A DNA stretch of 64,000 nucleotides, taken from positions 806,001 to 870,000 of the forward strand of contig NZ_JAFBBR010000001.1 in assembly GCF_016907295.1 (NCBI RefSeq), in the 5' to 3' direction. The stretch's first letter is position 1; every line of letters begins with the position of its first letter. Shown one piece after another: positions 40,703 through 49,137 of the stretch. This DNA comes from Microbacterium dextranolyticum. GTDB lineage: Bacteria; Actinomycetota; Actinomycetes; Actinomycetales; Microbacteriaceae. The notes below the pieces were generated by a model that was given only the letters and a program-made list of their open reading frames with translations, did not search any database and was not told the DNA's origin. Made by a program: the position numbers and the translations under genes.

Positions 40703-41779
40703 ATGCACGAATTGACGCGAGAGCAGGCGCGCCGCCTGGCGGTGCGCGCACAGCTGCTCGACGCCGATCGTCCCGGTGACGTCGTCGAGGTCGTCGAGCA
40801 GGTCGGAGCCATCAAGATCGACCCGACCGCGACGATCGCGCCCGCTGAGCAGACTGCGCCGTGGGCGCGGATCGGCTGGGGATACGAGCCCGGCCAGCTG
40901 ACCAAGGCCGTCGAGCAGGACCGTCAGCTGTTCGAGTTCGACGGGCACTTCCGAGCGGCGTCACTGCTGCCGGCGACCCTCGCCCGTATGCGCGGACGGG
41001 TCTTCCGCGCCCAGGCATCCGAATGGCTCGCGGCCAACGATGCGTTCCGCGCCGATGTCCTCGCGCGACTGCGCGCCGAAGGGCCGGTCATCGCGGCGGC
41101 CATCCCCGATACGAGCCAGGTCGCCCACACGAACGAGGCCGGCTGGTACGGGTCGAACCAGGTGCCGCGCATGCTCGAGCTGCTCTCGTATCTCGGTGAG
41201 GTGGCGATCGTGGGTCGCGAAGGTCGTCAGCGGGTGTGGGACATCGGCGAACGCGTCTACGCGGGCGTACCCGAGATCCCCTACGACGAGGCGAGCGACA
41301 TCCTCGAGCGGCGTCGTCTTCAGGCGGCGGGGATCGCGCGGCGGCGCTCGACGTGGACACCGGTGGGCGAGGCGGGCGAGCCGGCGCGGGTCGAGGGGTC
41401 CGCGTGGACGTGGCAGGTGGATGCGGCGGCGCTGGCGGGCCTCGAAGACGATGCCGGCGGGCGGGTCGCGATCCTCAACCCCTACGACGGGATGCTCTTC
41501 GACCGGCCACGGTTGAAAGAGCTCTTCGACTTCGAGTTCGTGCTCGAGCAGTTCAAGCCGAAGGCGCAGCGGCGCTACGGCTACTTCGTGCACCCGATTC
41601 TCATCGGCGATCGGTTCGTGGCGCTTCTGGACGCCCAGCTCGACAAGAAGAAGGAGAACCTCGTCGTCGCGGCCGTGCACGAACTCACCGACCTCGGCCC
41701 CGAGGATCGCGAGATGATCGACGCCGAGATCGACGACCTCGGCGAGTGGCTCGGTGTCCCGGTCGTGCGCAGTCGCTGA
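40703..41779 (+). CDS. Winged-helix AlkZ/YcaQ-type DNA glycosylase-like protein
   Basis: A 358-residue protein of the HTH_42 family, whose studied members (AlkZ, YcaQ) unhook DNA crosslinks as glycosylases. It shows LTREQARRLAVRAQLLD at the N-terminus, FEFDGHFRAASLLP, VGREGRQRVWDIGERV in the winged part and the conserved C-terminal NPYDGMLFDRPRLKELFDFEF and KPKAQRRYGYFVHPILIGDR. The catalytic Q-x-D/Q motif reads K-I-D here (GAIKIDPTATIAP), so activity may be changed. It is monocistronic and probably leaderless. Confidence 0.82.
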   Translation: MHELTREQARRLAVRAQLLDADRPGDVVEVVEQVGAIKIDPTATIAPAEQTAPWARIGWGYEPGQLTKAVEQDRQLFEFDGHFRAASLLPATLARMRGRVFRAQASEWLAANDAFRADVLARLRAEGPVIAAAIPDTSQVAHTNEAGWYGSNQVPRMLELLSYLGEVAIVGREGRQRVWDIGERVYAGVPEIPYDEASDILERRRLQAAGIARRRSTWTPVGEAGEPARVEGSAWTWQVDAAALAGLEDDAGGRVAILNPYDGMLFDRPRLKELFDFEFVLEQFKPKAQRRYGYFVHPILIGDRFVALLDAQLDKKKENLVVAAVHELTDLGPEDREMIDAEIDDLGEWLGVPVVRSR

Positions 41780-41843
41780 CCGGCCCTGCCGCCCGTTCTC
41801 GCCGACGAGGCCGCCGACGCGCTGGGCGTTCCGGCCTCGGGAC

Positions 41844-42929
41844 TCAGTCGTCGGCGCGCTCGCGCGGGGCCAGAGCGAGCGCGACCTGCTCGTCCGTCGT
41901 GAGCGGAGCGCGGGTGACGAGCTCGTGCACGAATGCCAGCTTGCGACGCACCGGCGGGCTGATCGTGAAGGGATACAGATCGGCGAGCCCCATGGAGCGG
42001 TTGATGCGGTTGAAGCCCTGCGACAGGGCCTCCCAGTCGCTGAGCACCCGACCGATCGGCTGATCGTCGTAGTGGTCCTCGGGAACCACGTCCACGTCGC
42101 GACGCGTGGCGGAGGCATCCAGTCTCATCCCGATCGCGGCGGCGGTCTTCAACGTGCCCACGATGTGCAGGTAGTGCGCGAAGGTCTCGGCGAAGTCCTC
42201 CCACGGGTGCATGGTGGCGTACTCGGAGATGAACGAGTCCTGCCATCCGGCCGGCGCTCCGGTCTCGTAATGGCGCGTCAGGGCGTCCTGGTAGCTCGCA
42301 CGTTCGTCACCGAACAGGTCGCGGCACTGCGCCCACGCCGTGTCGTCGCGGATCAGCACGTTCTGGAAGTAGTGACCGCTCTCGTGGCGCAGGTGGCCGA
42401 GCACCGTGCGATACGGCTCGCCGAGGCGCACCCGCAGCGCCTCGCGCACATCGTCGAGGCTTTCGGCGAGGTCGATCGTGATGATGCCGTTCGCATGCCC
42501 GATGATGACGCGTCGGCCCTCGGAACGGCTCGAGAGCAGGTCGAAGCCGAGCCCGCCCGGCCAAACGTCCCACGGCACGATCGGAAGACCGAGGTCGCCC
42601 AGCTGCAGCAGCAGTCGGCGTTTGGCCTCTTCGGTGGTGGCGAGCTTCTCGAGGGCGATCGTGTCGTCCGCCGGCGGCCGTGTGCGCGTCAGCCGGCACG
42701 AGAAGCAGCGTCCCGCGGGGGCATCCTCGCGCACCAGCCAGTTGCAGCCCCACCGGCGCTCCGAGCAGGTGTACCAGGTGACCCCGTCGACGACCGCTCG
42801 TCCGTCGCGGATGCCGACGAAGCGGCGCTCGATCACTTCGAGCCCCATCTCGGTCGTGCAGTCCGGACACACCAGCGTGTCGAGGTAGACGAAGCGGCGG
42901 CAGGAGGGGCAGCGCGGCGTGGAGCTCAC
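41844..42929 (-). CDS. Putative zinc-binding metallopeptidase (DUF2248-type)
   Basis: A 361-residue protein. The N-terminus carries zinc-ribbon cysteines (CPSCRRF...CPDC, then C, C and CFSC further on), and the central part has the gluzincin motif HESGHYFQNVL with a downstream Glu in WEDFAETFAHYLH as third ligand. The family is often found next to transglutaminase or circularly permuted ATP-grasp genes, but none is here. The start is a GTG six bases after TACGGT. The open frame extends further upstream without similarity. It is divergent from metY. Confidence 0.83.
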   Translation of the reverse strand: MSSTPRCPSCRRFVYLDTLVCPDCTTEMGLEVIERRFVGIRDGRAVVDGVTWYTCSERRWGCNWLVREDAPAGRCFSCRLTRTRPPADDTIALEKLATTEEAKRRLLLQLGDLGLPIVPWDVWPGGLGFDLLSSRSEGRRVIIGHANGIITIDLAESLDDVREALRVRLGEPYRTVLGHLRHESGHYFQNVLIRDDTAWAQCRDLFGDERASYQDALTRHYETGAPAGWQDSFISEYATMHPWEDFAETFAHYLHIVGTLKTAAAIGMRLDASATRRDVDVVPEDHYDDQPIGRVLSDWEALSQGFNRINRSMGLADLYPFTISPPVRRKLAFVHELVTRAPLTTDEQVALALAPRERADD

Positions 42930-42935
42930 GCAGCA

Positions 42936-42941
42936 ACCGTA
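42936..42941 (-). promoter_or_regulatory. -10 hexamer TACGGT of a probable leaderless promoter
   Basis: On the minus strand it ends six bases before the GTG of the peptidase gene. Confidence 0.48.
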
Positions 42942-43089
42942 CCGCCCGGTCGACCCGCGCCGCGCGGCATCCCAGGCGCGGCCGGGTGTCACACGACGAC
43001 ACGCGATTCGTGCGGCGGGACGGGTCGGCACGACGATGGACCACGGCGACGCGAGGCGCAGGATGCCCGTGACGCAGAAAGGACGGACG

Positions 43090-44391
43090 ATGACCACCCG
43101 GGGGTTCACGACACGGCAGCTGCACGAGCGGGCGACGGGAGCCACTCCCACTGCACGGGCGACACCCATCTACCTCACGGCGGGCTTCGAGTTCGACGAG
43201 TACGACAACGCCGCCGCGCATTTCGGTGCAGGCGAGGGCTACGCCTACACCCGCATCGGAAACCCGACCGTCGAGACCGTCGAGCACACTCTGGCGGCGC
43301 TCGAGGGCGGCTCGCAGGCGCTGCTGCTCGCGAGCGGGCAGGCCGCCACCTCCGTCGCTCTGCTGGCTCTGCTCGAAGCCGGCCAGCACATCGTCTCGTC
43401 GACTCACATCTACGAAGGCACCCGCGGACTGTTCCGCGACAACCTCTCGCGGCTCGGCATCGCCACGACCTTCGTCGACGACATCGACGACCCGGATGCC
43501 TGGGAGGCCGCGATCCGGCCCGAGACCCGCGCGTTGTTCGCCGAGTCGATCTCCAACGCCGCGAACCGGCTCATCGACATCGCCGCGATCGCCGAGGTCG
43601 CCCATCGCCACGGCATCCCCCTCGTCGTCGACAACACGTTCGCCACCCCGTACCTTGTGCGCCCGATCGAGCACGGCGCCGACGTCGTCGTGCACTCGGC
43701 GAGCAAGTTCCTCGCGGGACACGGCAGCGTGCTCGGCGGCGCGATCGTCGACAGCGGGCGGTTCGATCCGGCGCGCGACGGTCACCTGTTTCCGCACCTC
43801 ATCGAGCCGGGTCGGGGCGGAGCCGCGAGCATTGCGGACCGGGTGGGCGGGGACGCCCGCATCGCGTACGCGCGCGAGAGTGTCGCGCCGCGCTTCGGAC
43901 CGACGCCCTCGCCGCTGAACGCCTTCCTCATCGGGCAGGGGATCGAGACGCTGAGTCTGCGCGTCGAGCGCCAGAGCGCCAACGCCCTCGCCGTCGCCCA
44001 GTGGCTCGAGGGCCGCCCCGAGATCGCCGCCGTCGACTACGTCGGGCTCATCGGGCACCCTCATCACGCCCTCGCCGAGCATCTGCTGCCCGACGGCTAC
44101 GGCTCGGTGTTCAGCTTCACGGTGCGCGGGGGATCGGACGCCGCCCGGCGCCTCGTCGAGAGCCTCGAGGTGTTCACCCACATGACCCACCTCGGCGATG
44201 TCCGCTCGCTCGTGCTCCACCCGGCCTCGACCTCGCACGTCACCCTCAGCGCCGACGAGCGCGCCGCCGTCGGCGTGTTCGAGGGCACCCTGCGGGTGTC
44301 GATCGGCATCGAAGACGTCGCCGACCTCACCGCCGACCTCGCACGGGCTCTCGCCGTGGCGTCCCCCGTCGACGTCGCCGTGGTCGCGTGA
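43090..44391 (+). CDS. metY: O-acetylhomoserine sulfhydrylase MetY
   Basis: This PLP enzyme of 433 residues makes homocysteine from O-acetylhomoserine and sulfide. Typical sequences are TPIYLTAGFEFDEYDNAAAHF, YTRIGNPTVETVE, LASGQAATSVAL, VVDNTFATPYLVRPIEHGAD in part, and the PLP-lysine loop HSASKFLAGHG. The C-terminal MTHLGDVRSLVLHPASTSH is characteristic. The ATG has an AAAGGA ribosome site. The stop overlaps the start of the FMN monooxygenase gene, implying that sulfur released by the oxygenase could be assimilated here. Confidence 0.92.
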   Translation: MTTRGFTTRQLHERATGATPTARATPIYLTAGFEFDEYDNAAAHFGAGEGYAYTRIGNPTVETVEHTLAALEGGSQALLLASGQAATSVALLALLEAGQHIVSSTHIYEGTRGLFRDNLSRLGIATTFVDDIDDPDAWEAAIRPETRALFAESISNAANRLIDIAAIAEVAHRHGIPLVVDNTFATPYLVRPIEHGADVVVHSASKFLAGHGSVLGGAIVDSGRFDPARDGHLFPHLIEPGRGGAASIADRVGGDARIAYARESVAPRFGPTPSPLNAFLIGQGIETLSLRVERQSANALAVAQWLEGRPEIAAVDYVGLIGHPHHALAEHLLPDGYGSVFSFTVRGGSDAARRLVESLEVFTHMTHLGDVRSLVLHPASTSHVTLSADERAAVGVFEGTLRVSIGIEDVADLTADLARALAVASPVDVAVVA

Positions 44392-45735
44392 GCGCGCCCG
44401 GCTCGGGGAGCGCGCGGCCGCAGCACTTCGGCTGGTTCCTCGCGCGCGGCTTCGGCCCGCACGGGTGGGGGCATCCGTACCTCGACTGGGACTACGACTG
44501 GACCCGGCCCGACCTCTATCAGCAAGTCCGCGCGCGAGCTCGAACAGGCCGGATTCGACTTCGTGCTGATCGAGGATGCCCCCTCGCTCGGCTCGGCGGA
44601 GACGATCGACCTGCGCGTGCGGCACGCGTTCGGCGGTCCGAAGCACGATCCGCTGCTGCTCGCGCCGTACCTCTTCCAGGCGACGCGTCATCTCGGGGTG
44701 ATCCCGACCGTCAACCCCGCGGCCACGCTGCCGTACACCGCGGCGCGCCAGTTCGCGACGCTGCAGCACCTGAGCGGCGACCGCCTCGGGCTCAACGTCG
44801 TCACCGACACCGGCAGTGCGCGTCATTTCTCCGACGCCGCGCCCCTCGGGCACGACGCCGCCTACGACCGCGCCGAGGAATGGCTCTCGTCGTTGCGCGA
44901 GCTGTGGGCATCGTGGAGCTCGCCGGCTGGCAGCGCCCTCGTGCGCGACGCCGCCTCGGGCGTCTATGCCGACGGCACGCGACTGGATGCCGTCCGCCAC
45001 CGCGGCGAGTACTACGCCTTCGACGGTCCGCTGAACGCGATCCCGTTCGAGCGGGGCGAACCCGTCATCGCCTCGCCCGGCGGCTCGGGTCGCGGCCTCG
45101 CGTTCGCGGGGGCGAACTCCGACATCCAGCTCGCGCTCGCGCCGCTCACCGAGAAGAGCGTGCGCGAGTACCGTGCCCGCATCCACGCGGCTGCGATCGA
45201 GCGGGGGCGCCGCCCCGACGACATCCGCATCATGTTCGCGATCCAGCCGGTGATCGTGTCGTCTCCGGAAGAAGCCGATCGGCTCGTCGCCGCATCCGCC
45301 GCCCCCACCGACGATGTCCTGCGGCAGATCGCGCAGCGCCAGTCCAGCGACCTCGAGACCGATCTCACCTCGCTCGATCTCGACGCCCCGCTCCCGTCAC
45401 GTCTGTTCGCCGAGCACGTCTCGCAGGGGTCCCTGCGCAGGCTGACCGGAGACCGGGATGTGGCGACCGCGCCGCTGCGTGCACACCTCACGGCGCTCGC
45501 GCGGCTCGGGCGCATCTCCGACCGGTCCGGGTTCGTCGGCACGGCGGAGGAATTCGCCGACCTCGTCGAGGAACTCGGCACCTGGGGCAACGACGGCGTG
45601 CTGCTGTGGGGCGACCTCCACCCCGTCACGGTGCATCGCACCCTCGACGAGCTCGTGCCGGTGCTCCGCCGCCGCGGCATCCTGCGCCGCGATCACACGG
45701 GGCAGGGGCTGCGCGCCGATCTGCACGCGTTCTGA
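44388..45735 (+). pseudogene. NtaA/SnaA/DszA-type FMN monooxygenase, broken by one extra base
   Basis: A GTG overlapping the metY stop opens a frame reading HFGWFLARGFGPHGWGHPYLDWDYDW in two halves and RPDLYQQ, then goes out of register near 44521-44527 (CAGCAAGTCC where CAGCAGTCC is expected). One base deleted restores SARELEQAGFDFVLIEDAPS and the whole domain, with RHLGVIPTVNPAATLPYTAAR, FATLQHLSGDRLGLNVVTD in part, to 45735. An internal GTG at 44563 could give a protein without the first 60 residues. This enzyme family oxidises organosulfur or amine compounds with a partner flavin reductase, which is not nearby. Confidence 0.8.
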
Positions 45736-45774
45736 CCTCCGGGCGCCGCGCACCGGGCGGAAGCGCCACGCGAA

Positions 45775-45808
45775 AAGGCCGCGTCACCCCGACGGGTGAC
45801 GCGGCCTT
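45775..45808. terminator. Strong bidirectional terminator hairpin
   Basis: A perfect 15-bp stem (AAGGCCGCGTCACCC at 45775-45789, complement at 45794-45808) with loop CGAC. It is flanked by AAAA on the left and TTCTC on the right, as expected for a two-way terminator between the convergent monooxygenase and binding-protein genes. Confidence 0.8.
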
Positions 45809-45820
45809 CTCGCAGGAAGG

Positions 45821-46729
45821 TCAGCCGAGCTTGTTGGCGCTCAGCCACGCCTTCGCGGCGTCCTTCGGGGACTTCTGGTCGACCTTCACCTCGACGTTGA
45901 GAGCGACGAGGCCCTCGGGGGTCAGGGCGGCGCTCACCTTGTTGATGACGTCGGCGACCTCGCCCGACACCGAGGCGTTCACGAGCGGCACGACGTTCGA
46001 CGCGAGGAAGAGCCCCTTGGGGTCTTCGAGGGTGACGAGGTCCTTCGTCTTGATGTCGGGCTCGGCGCTGTAGACGTTCGCGACCTGGATGCCTCCGGCC
46101 ACGAGCTCGTCGACCGTGGTGTCGGCGGTCCCCTTGAAGGTCACGTCGACGCCATACTTGTCCTTCAGGCCGCTCGGACCGTAGGGACGCTGCTCGAGCT
46201 CGGGCGCGCCGCCGAGCACGAGCGGCGAGATTCCGGCGAGATCGCCGATGGTCTTGAGGTTGTGCTGCTGGGCGAACGCGGCGGTCACGTTGTACGAGTC
46301 CTGGTCGGTCGCCGAGGACTTGTCGAGCACCGCGAGGCCGGCCGGCAGCGCCTTCTTCAGCGCCGCGTAGACGTCGTCCGACGCCGTGACGGTCGTGTTC
46401 TTGTCGAAGTACTGCAGCAGGTTTCCGGTGTACTCGGGCGTGAGCTGGATGGTGCCGTCCTGGAGCGACGGGATGATCGCCTCGCGCTGTCCGATGCTGA
46501 ACGTGCGCTTGACGGTGAAACCGGCGCCTTCGAGTGCCTGGGCGTAGATCTCGGCGATGACCTCGTTCGAGTAATAGGCCTGCGAGCCGACGACGATCGT
46601 TCCCGAGGCAGGCGTCTCGGACGCGGCGCCCCCGGTCAGCGGGTCGGACGAGGCGCAGCCGGCGAGAGCCAGCGCGGTGACGGTCGCAGCGCCGAGAGCG
46701 GCGACGAGGCGGGTGCGGATGCGGGACAT
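45821..46729 (-). CDS. Osmoprotectant ABC transporter substrate-binding lipoprotein (OpuCC/ProX type)
   Basis: A 302-residue binding protein with a lipoprotein signal ending in LAGC (about 21-24). The mature domain reads GTIVVGSQAYYSNEVIAEIYAQALEGAGF, split here, then GQREAIIPSLQDGTIQLTPEYTGNLLQYF, typical of glycine betaine/choline/carnitine receptors of the OpuC class. It lies 43 bp after the second permease, at the end of the four-gene operon. The exact ligand is unknown. Confidence 0.88.
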   Translation of the reverse strand: MSRIRTRLVAALGAATVTALALAGCASSDPLTGGAASETPASGTIVVGSQAYYSNEVIAEIYAQALEGAGFTVKRTFSIGQREAIIPSLQDGTIQLTPEYTGNLLQYFDKNTTVTASDDVYAALKKALPAGLAVLDKSSATDQDSYNVTAAFAQQHNLKTIGDLAGISPLVLGGAPELEQRPYGPSGLKDKYGVDVTFKGTADTTVDELVAGGIQVANVYSAEPDIKTKDLVTLEDPKGLFLASNVVPLVNASVSGEVADVINKVSAALTPEGLVALNVEVKVDQKSPKDAAKAWLSANKLG

Positions 46730-46772
46730 GGGGTGCCTTTCTGAGGATGCTGTGTGGTGCGGAACGGGGAGG

Positions 46773-47492
46773 TCAGGGTGCGGCCGGCACCGCGCGCGAC
46801 GCGGTGCGACTCTCGCGGGCGACGCGACCCGCGACGCCGCGCGGGACGACGAGGCGCTGGAGCAGGGCGAACGCGCCGTCGAGCAGGAGCGCGAGCGCCA
46901 CGACGAGGAGGGACGATCCGAGGATCTGCGGGAAGCTTCGGACCTGGATGCCCTGGATGATGAAGAATCCCAGTCCGCCGAGACCCACGTACGCGGCGAC
47001 CGTCACCGTCGCGACCACCTGCAGGGCCGCGGAGCGGAGGCCGCCGATGAGGAGGGGGAGCCCGAGCGGTACCTCGATGCGCCAGAGGATCTGCCAGTCC
47101 GTCATCCCGACGGCGCGCCCCGCATCGATGACCGTGCGATCGATCGCTTCGAACCCGGCGTAGGCGCCGGCGAGGATCGACGGGATCGCGAGCAGCACGA
47201 AGGCCACGACGGCCGCCTCGGTCTTGTGCACGACGCCCATCAGCAGCACGAGGAGCACCACCAGTCCGAGCGAGGGGAGGGCGCGGGCGGCGCCCGAGAG
47301 GGCGACGGCGATCTCGCGTCCTCGCCCCGTGTGGCCGATGAGCCAGCCGAGGGGGATCGCGATGAGCGCCGCGACGGCGACCGAGCCGAACGTGAAGGCC
47401 AGATGCTGGCCGATCGCGAGGGGCAGCGGCAGCGAGCCGGTCAGCCGATCGGGCGAGAAGATCCACGCGAGGGCATCCGCGAAGGCGTTCAT
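46773..47492 (-). CDS. Osmoprotectant ABC transporter permease (OpuCD/OpuCB type)
   Basis: A 239-residue permease with about six spans. The family markers are AFTFGSVAVAALIAIPLGWLIG, ALPSLGLVVLLVLLMGV, EAA-type loop DAGRAVGMTDWQILWRIEVPLGLPLLIGGLR in part, and GLGGLGFFIIQGIQ. The ATG overlaps the stop of the other permease in ATGA. Confidence 0.88.
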   Translation of the reverse strand: MNAFADALAWIFSPDRLTGSLPLPLAIGQHLAFTFGSVAVAALIAIPLGWLIGHTGRGREIAVALSGAARALPSLGLVVLLVLLMGVVHKTEAAVVAFVLLAIPSILAGAYAGFEAIDRTVIDAGRAVGMTDWQILWRIEVPLGLPLLIGGLRSAALQVVATVTVAAYVGLGGLGFFIIQGIQVRSFPQILGSSLLVVALALLLDGAFALLQRLVVPRGVAGRVARESRTASRAVPAAP

Positions 47493-48178
47493 GCGACGCC
47501 CTCCGCGAGACGGGCATGCGCGGCGGCGCGACCGCCGCGGCGGCGACCGCGCCTCGGCTCCCAGGGCATGAGCAGCCGGCCGAGCAGGACGAGGAGGAGA
47601 TCGATGACAAGGGCGATGACCACGACCGCCACCACCCCGGCGAGGATCTCGGGGACGATCCGGCGCTGGAAGCCGTTCGTGAACAGGTAGCCGAGGTTCT
47701 GCACGCCGATCAGGATGCCGACCGTCGCGAGCGAGATCGTCGAGGTGGCGGTGACGCGCAGCCCCGCCAGCAGCACGGGCCCGGACAGGGGCAGATCCAC
47801 GGTCCAGAAGCGTCGCCACGGCCCGAACCCGACGGCGACGGCCGCGCTGCGGGTGGCGGGGTCGACCGAATCCAGGCCGTCCGTCACCGAGCGCGTCATG
47901 ATCGCGACCCCGTAGATCGTGAGGGCGACGATGAGGTTGGCCTCGGTGATGTACGGCACGCCCACGGCGGCCAGAAGGGCGAACAGTCCGAGCGAGGGGA
48001 TCGTGTACAGCAGGCCGATCGTGGTGAGCACCGGTCCGCGCAGTCGCGTATAGCGCCAGGCGACCCAGCCGACGGGGATCGCGATGAGGAACCCGAGCAC
48101 GATCGGGATCGCGCTCTGCCGGAGGTGGTCGACCGCCAGAGAGGAGATGAGGTCGAGGTTGTCGAGAATCCAGCTCAC
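47489..48178 (-). CDS. Osmoprotectant ABC transporter permease (OpuCB/OpuCD type)
   Basis: A 229-residue permease, homologous to its neighbour but distinct: LRQSAIPIVLGFLIAIPVGW, LYTIPSLGLFALLAAVG, and the EAA-type loop AVAVGFGPWRRFWTVDLPLSGPVLLAGLR in part. The C-terminal tail is Arg-rich. The GTG start overlaps the ATPase stop in GTGA. Two different permeases are the rule in OpuC-type importers. Confidence 0.88.
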   Translation of the reverse strand: MSWILDNLDLISSLAVDHLRQSAIPIVLGFLIAIPVGWVAWRYTRLRGPVLTTIGLLYTIPSLGLFALLAAVGVPYITEANLIVALTIYGVAIMTRSVTDGLDSVDPATRSAAVAVGFGPWRRFWTVDLPLSGPVLLAGLRVTATSTISLATVGILIGVQNLGYLFTNGFQRRIVPEILAGVVAVVVIALVIDLLLVLLGRLLMPWEPRRGRRRGGRAAAHARLAEGVA

Positions 48179-49029
48179 GGCGTCGTCCCGGGCCCGTGGG
48201 TGTCATCGAGCGGTTCGTCGACCAGCACGCCCTGGGTGCGCCCGGCGGCGTCGACGAGCACCGTGCCGCGGTCGGTGCGCTTCAGACGCAGTGCCCGCGC
48301 CCCGCGTTCGACGCCGACGAACTCCGCGACGAAGTCGCTCGCCGGGTGCTCGATGATCTCGTCCGGAGTGCCGACCTGGGCGATGTGGGCGCCCTTCTCG
48401 AGGATCACCACCTGATCGCCGAGCAGAAAGGCCTCGTCGATGTCGTGCGTGACGAACACGACGGTCTTCTCGAGATCGCGCTGCAGCCGTCGGGTCTCGG
48501 CCTGCAGTTCGCTGCGGACGATCGGGTCCACCGCCCCGAAGGGCTCGTCCATCAGCAGGATGTTCGGGTCGGCGGCCAGTCCTCGCGCCACGCCGACGCG
48601 CTGCTGCTGACCGCCCGACAGCTGTCGCGGGTACCGGTCGGAAAGGGCGCGGTCGAGGCCCACGATGTCGAGCAGCTCTGCGGCCCGCTCGCGCGCCTGC
48701 CGCTTCGGCACTCCCTGGAGCACCGGCACCGTGGCGACGTTGTCGAGAACCGTGAAATGGGGGAGCAGCCCGGCGTTCTGCAGCACGTACCCGATGCCGC
48801 GGCGCAGCCGCACCGGATCGCGATCACGGATGGGCTCGTCGTCGATGAGGATCTCACCGCTGGTGGGTTCGATCAGCCTGTTGATCATGCGCAGCAGCGT
48901 CGTCTTGCCGCAGCCCGACGAGCCGACGAAGACCGTCGTCTTGTGTGCGGGGAGGACGAGGCTGAAATCGTCGACGGCCACGGTGCCGTCGTCGAATCGC
49001 TTCGTGACGGAGCGGAACTCGATCGCCAT
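48175..49029 (-). CDS. Osmoprotectant ABC transporter ATP-binding protein (OpuCA/ProV type)
   Basis: A 284-residue ATPase and the first gene of the operon. Walker A is VGSSGCGKTTLLRMINRL, the Q-loop is YVLQNAGLLPHFTVLDNV, the signature is LSGGQQQRVGVARGLA, and Walker B is NILLMDEPFGAVDP. The C-terminus is shorter than in ProV and has no clear pair of CBS domains. The ATG at 49029 has a GGAGC ribosome site and is preferred over the start at 49071. It is divergent from the flavoprotein gene across 108 bp. Confidence 0.9.
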   Translation of the reverse strand: MAIEFRSVTKRFDDGTVAVDDFSLVLPAHKTTVFVGSSGCGKTTLLRMINRLIEPTSGEILIDDEPIRDRDPVRLRRGIGYVLQNAGLLPHFTVLDNVATVPVLQGVPKRQARERAAELLDIVGLDRALSDRYPRQLSGGQQQRVGVARGLAADPNILLMDEPFGAVDPIVRSELQAETRRLQRDLEKTVVFVTHDIDEAFLLGDQVVILEKGAHIAQVGTPDEIIEHPASDFVAEFVGVERGARALRLKRTDRGTVLVDAAGRTQGVLVDEPLDDTHGPGTTP

Positions 49030-49124
49030 ATGTGCTCCGGCTCTCTTCCGGGTCGGTGGTCTCCCACCCAATCACATGCCTGCGACATCGGCTCGGGGGG
49101 TTGGCATAGGAGGTCACAGTCGGG

Positions 49125-49130
49125 TAGGGC
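49125..49130 (+). promoter_or_regulatory. -10-like hexamer TAGGGC near the flavoprotein start
   Basis: It lies seven bases before the ATG at 49138; with one more base it reads TAGGGCT. A leaderless start is likely but the match is weaker than at other genes. Confidence 0.35.
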
Positions 49131-49137
49131 TGGGGTC

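Noticed and set aside
42930..43089. A SAM or other sulfur-responsive riboswitch in front of metY
   Set aside because: The 160-bp gap does not show the conserved core sequences of SAM riboswitch classes, and no strong multi-stem fold could be recognised.
41754..46073. A 1439-codon open frame on the plus strand
   Set aside because: It crosses four well-supported genes in other frames and has the Arg/Pro/Gly-rich composition of a high-G+C shadow frame.
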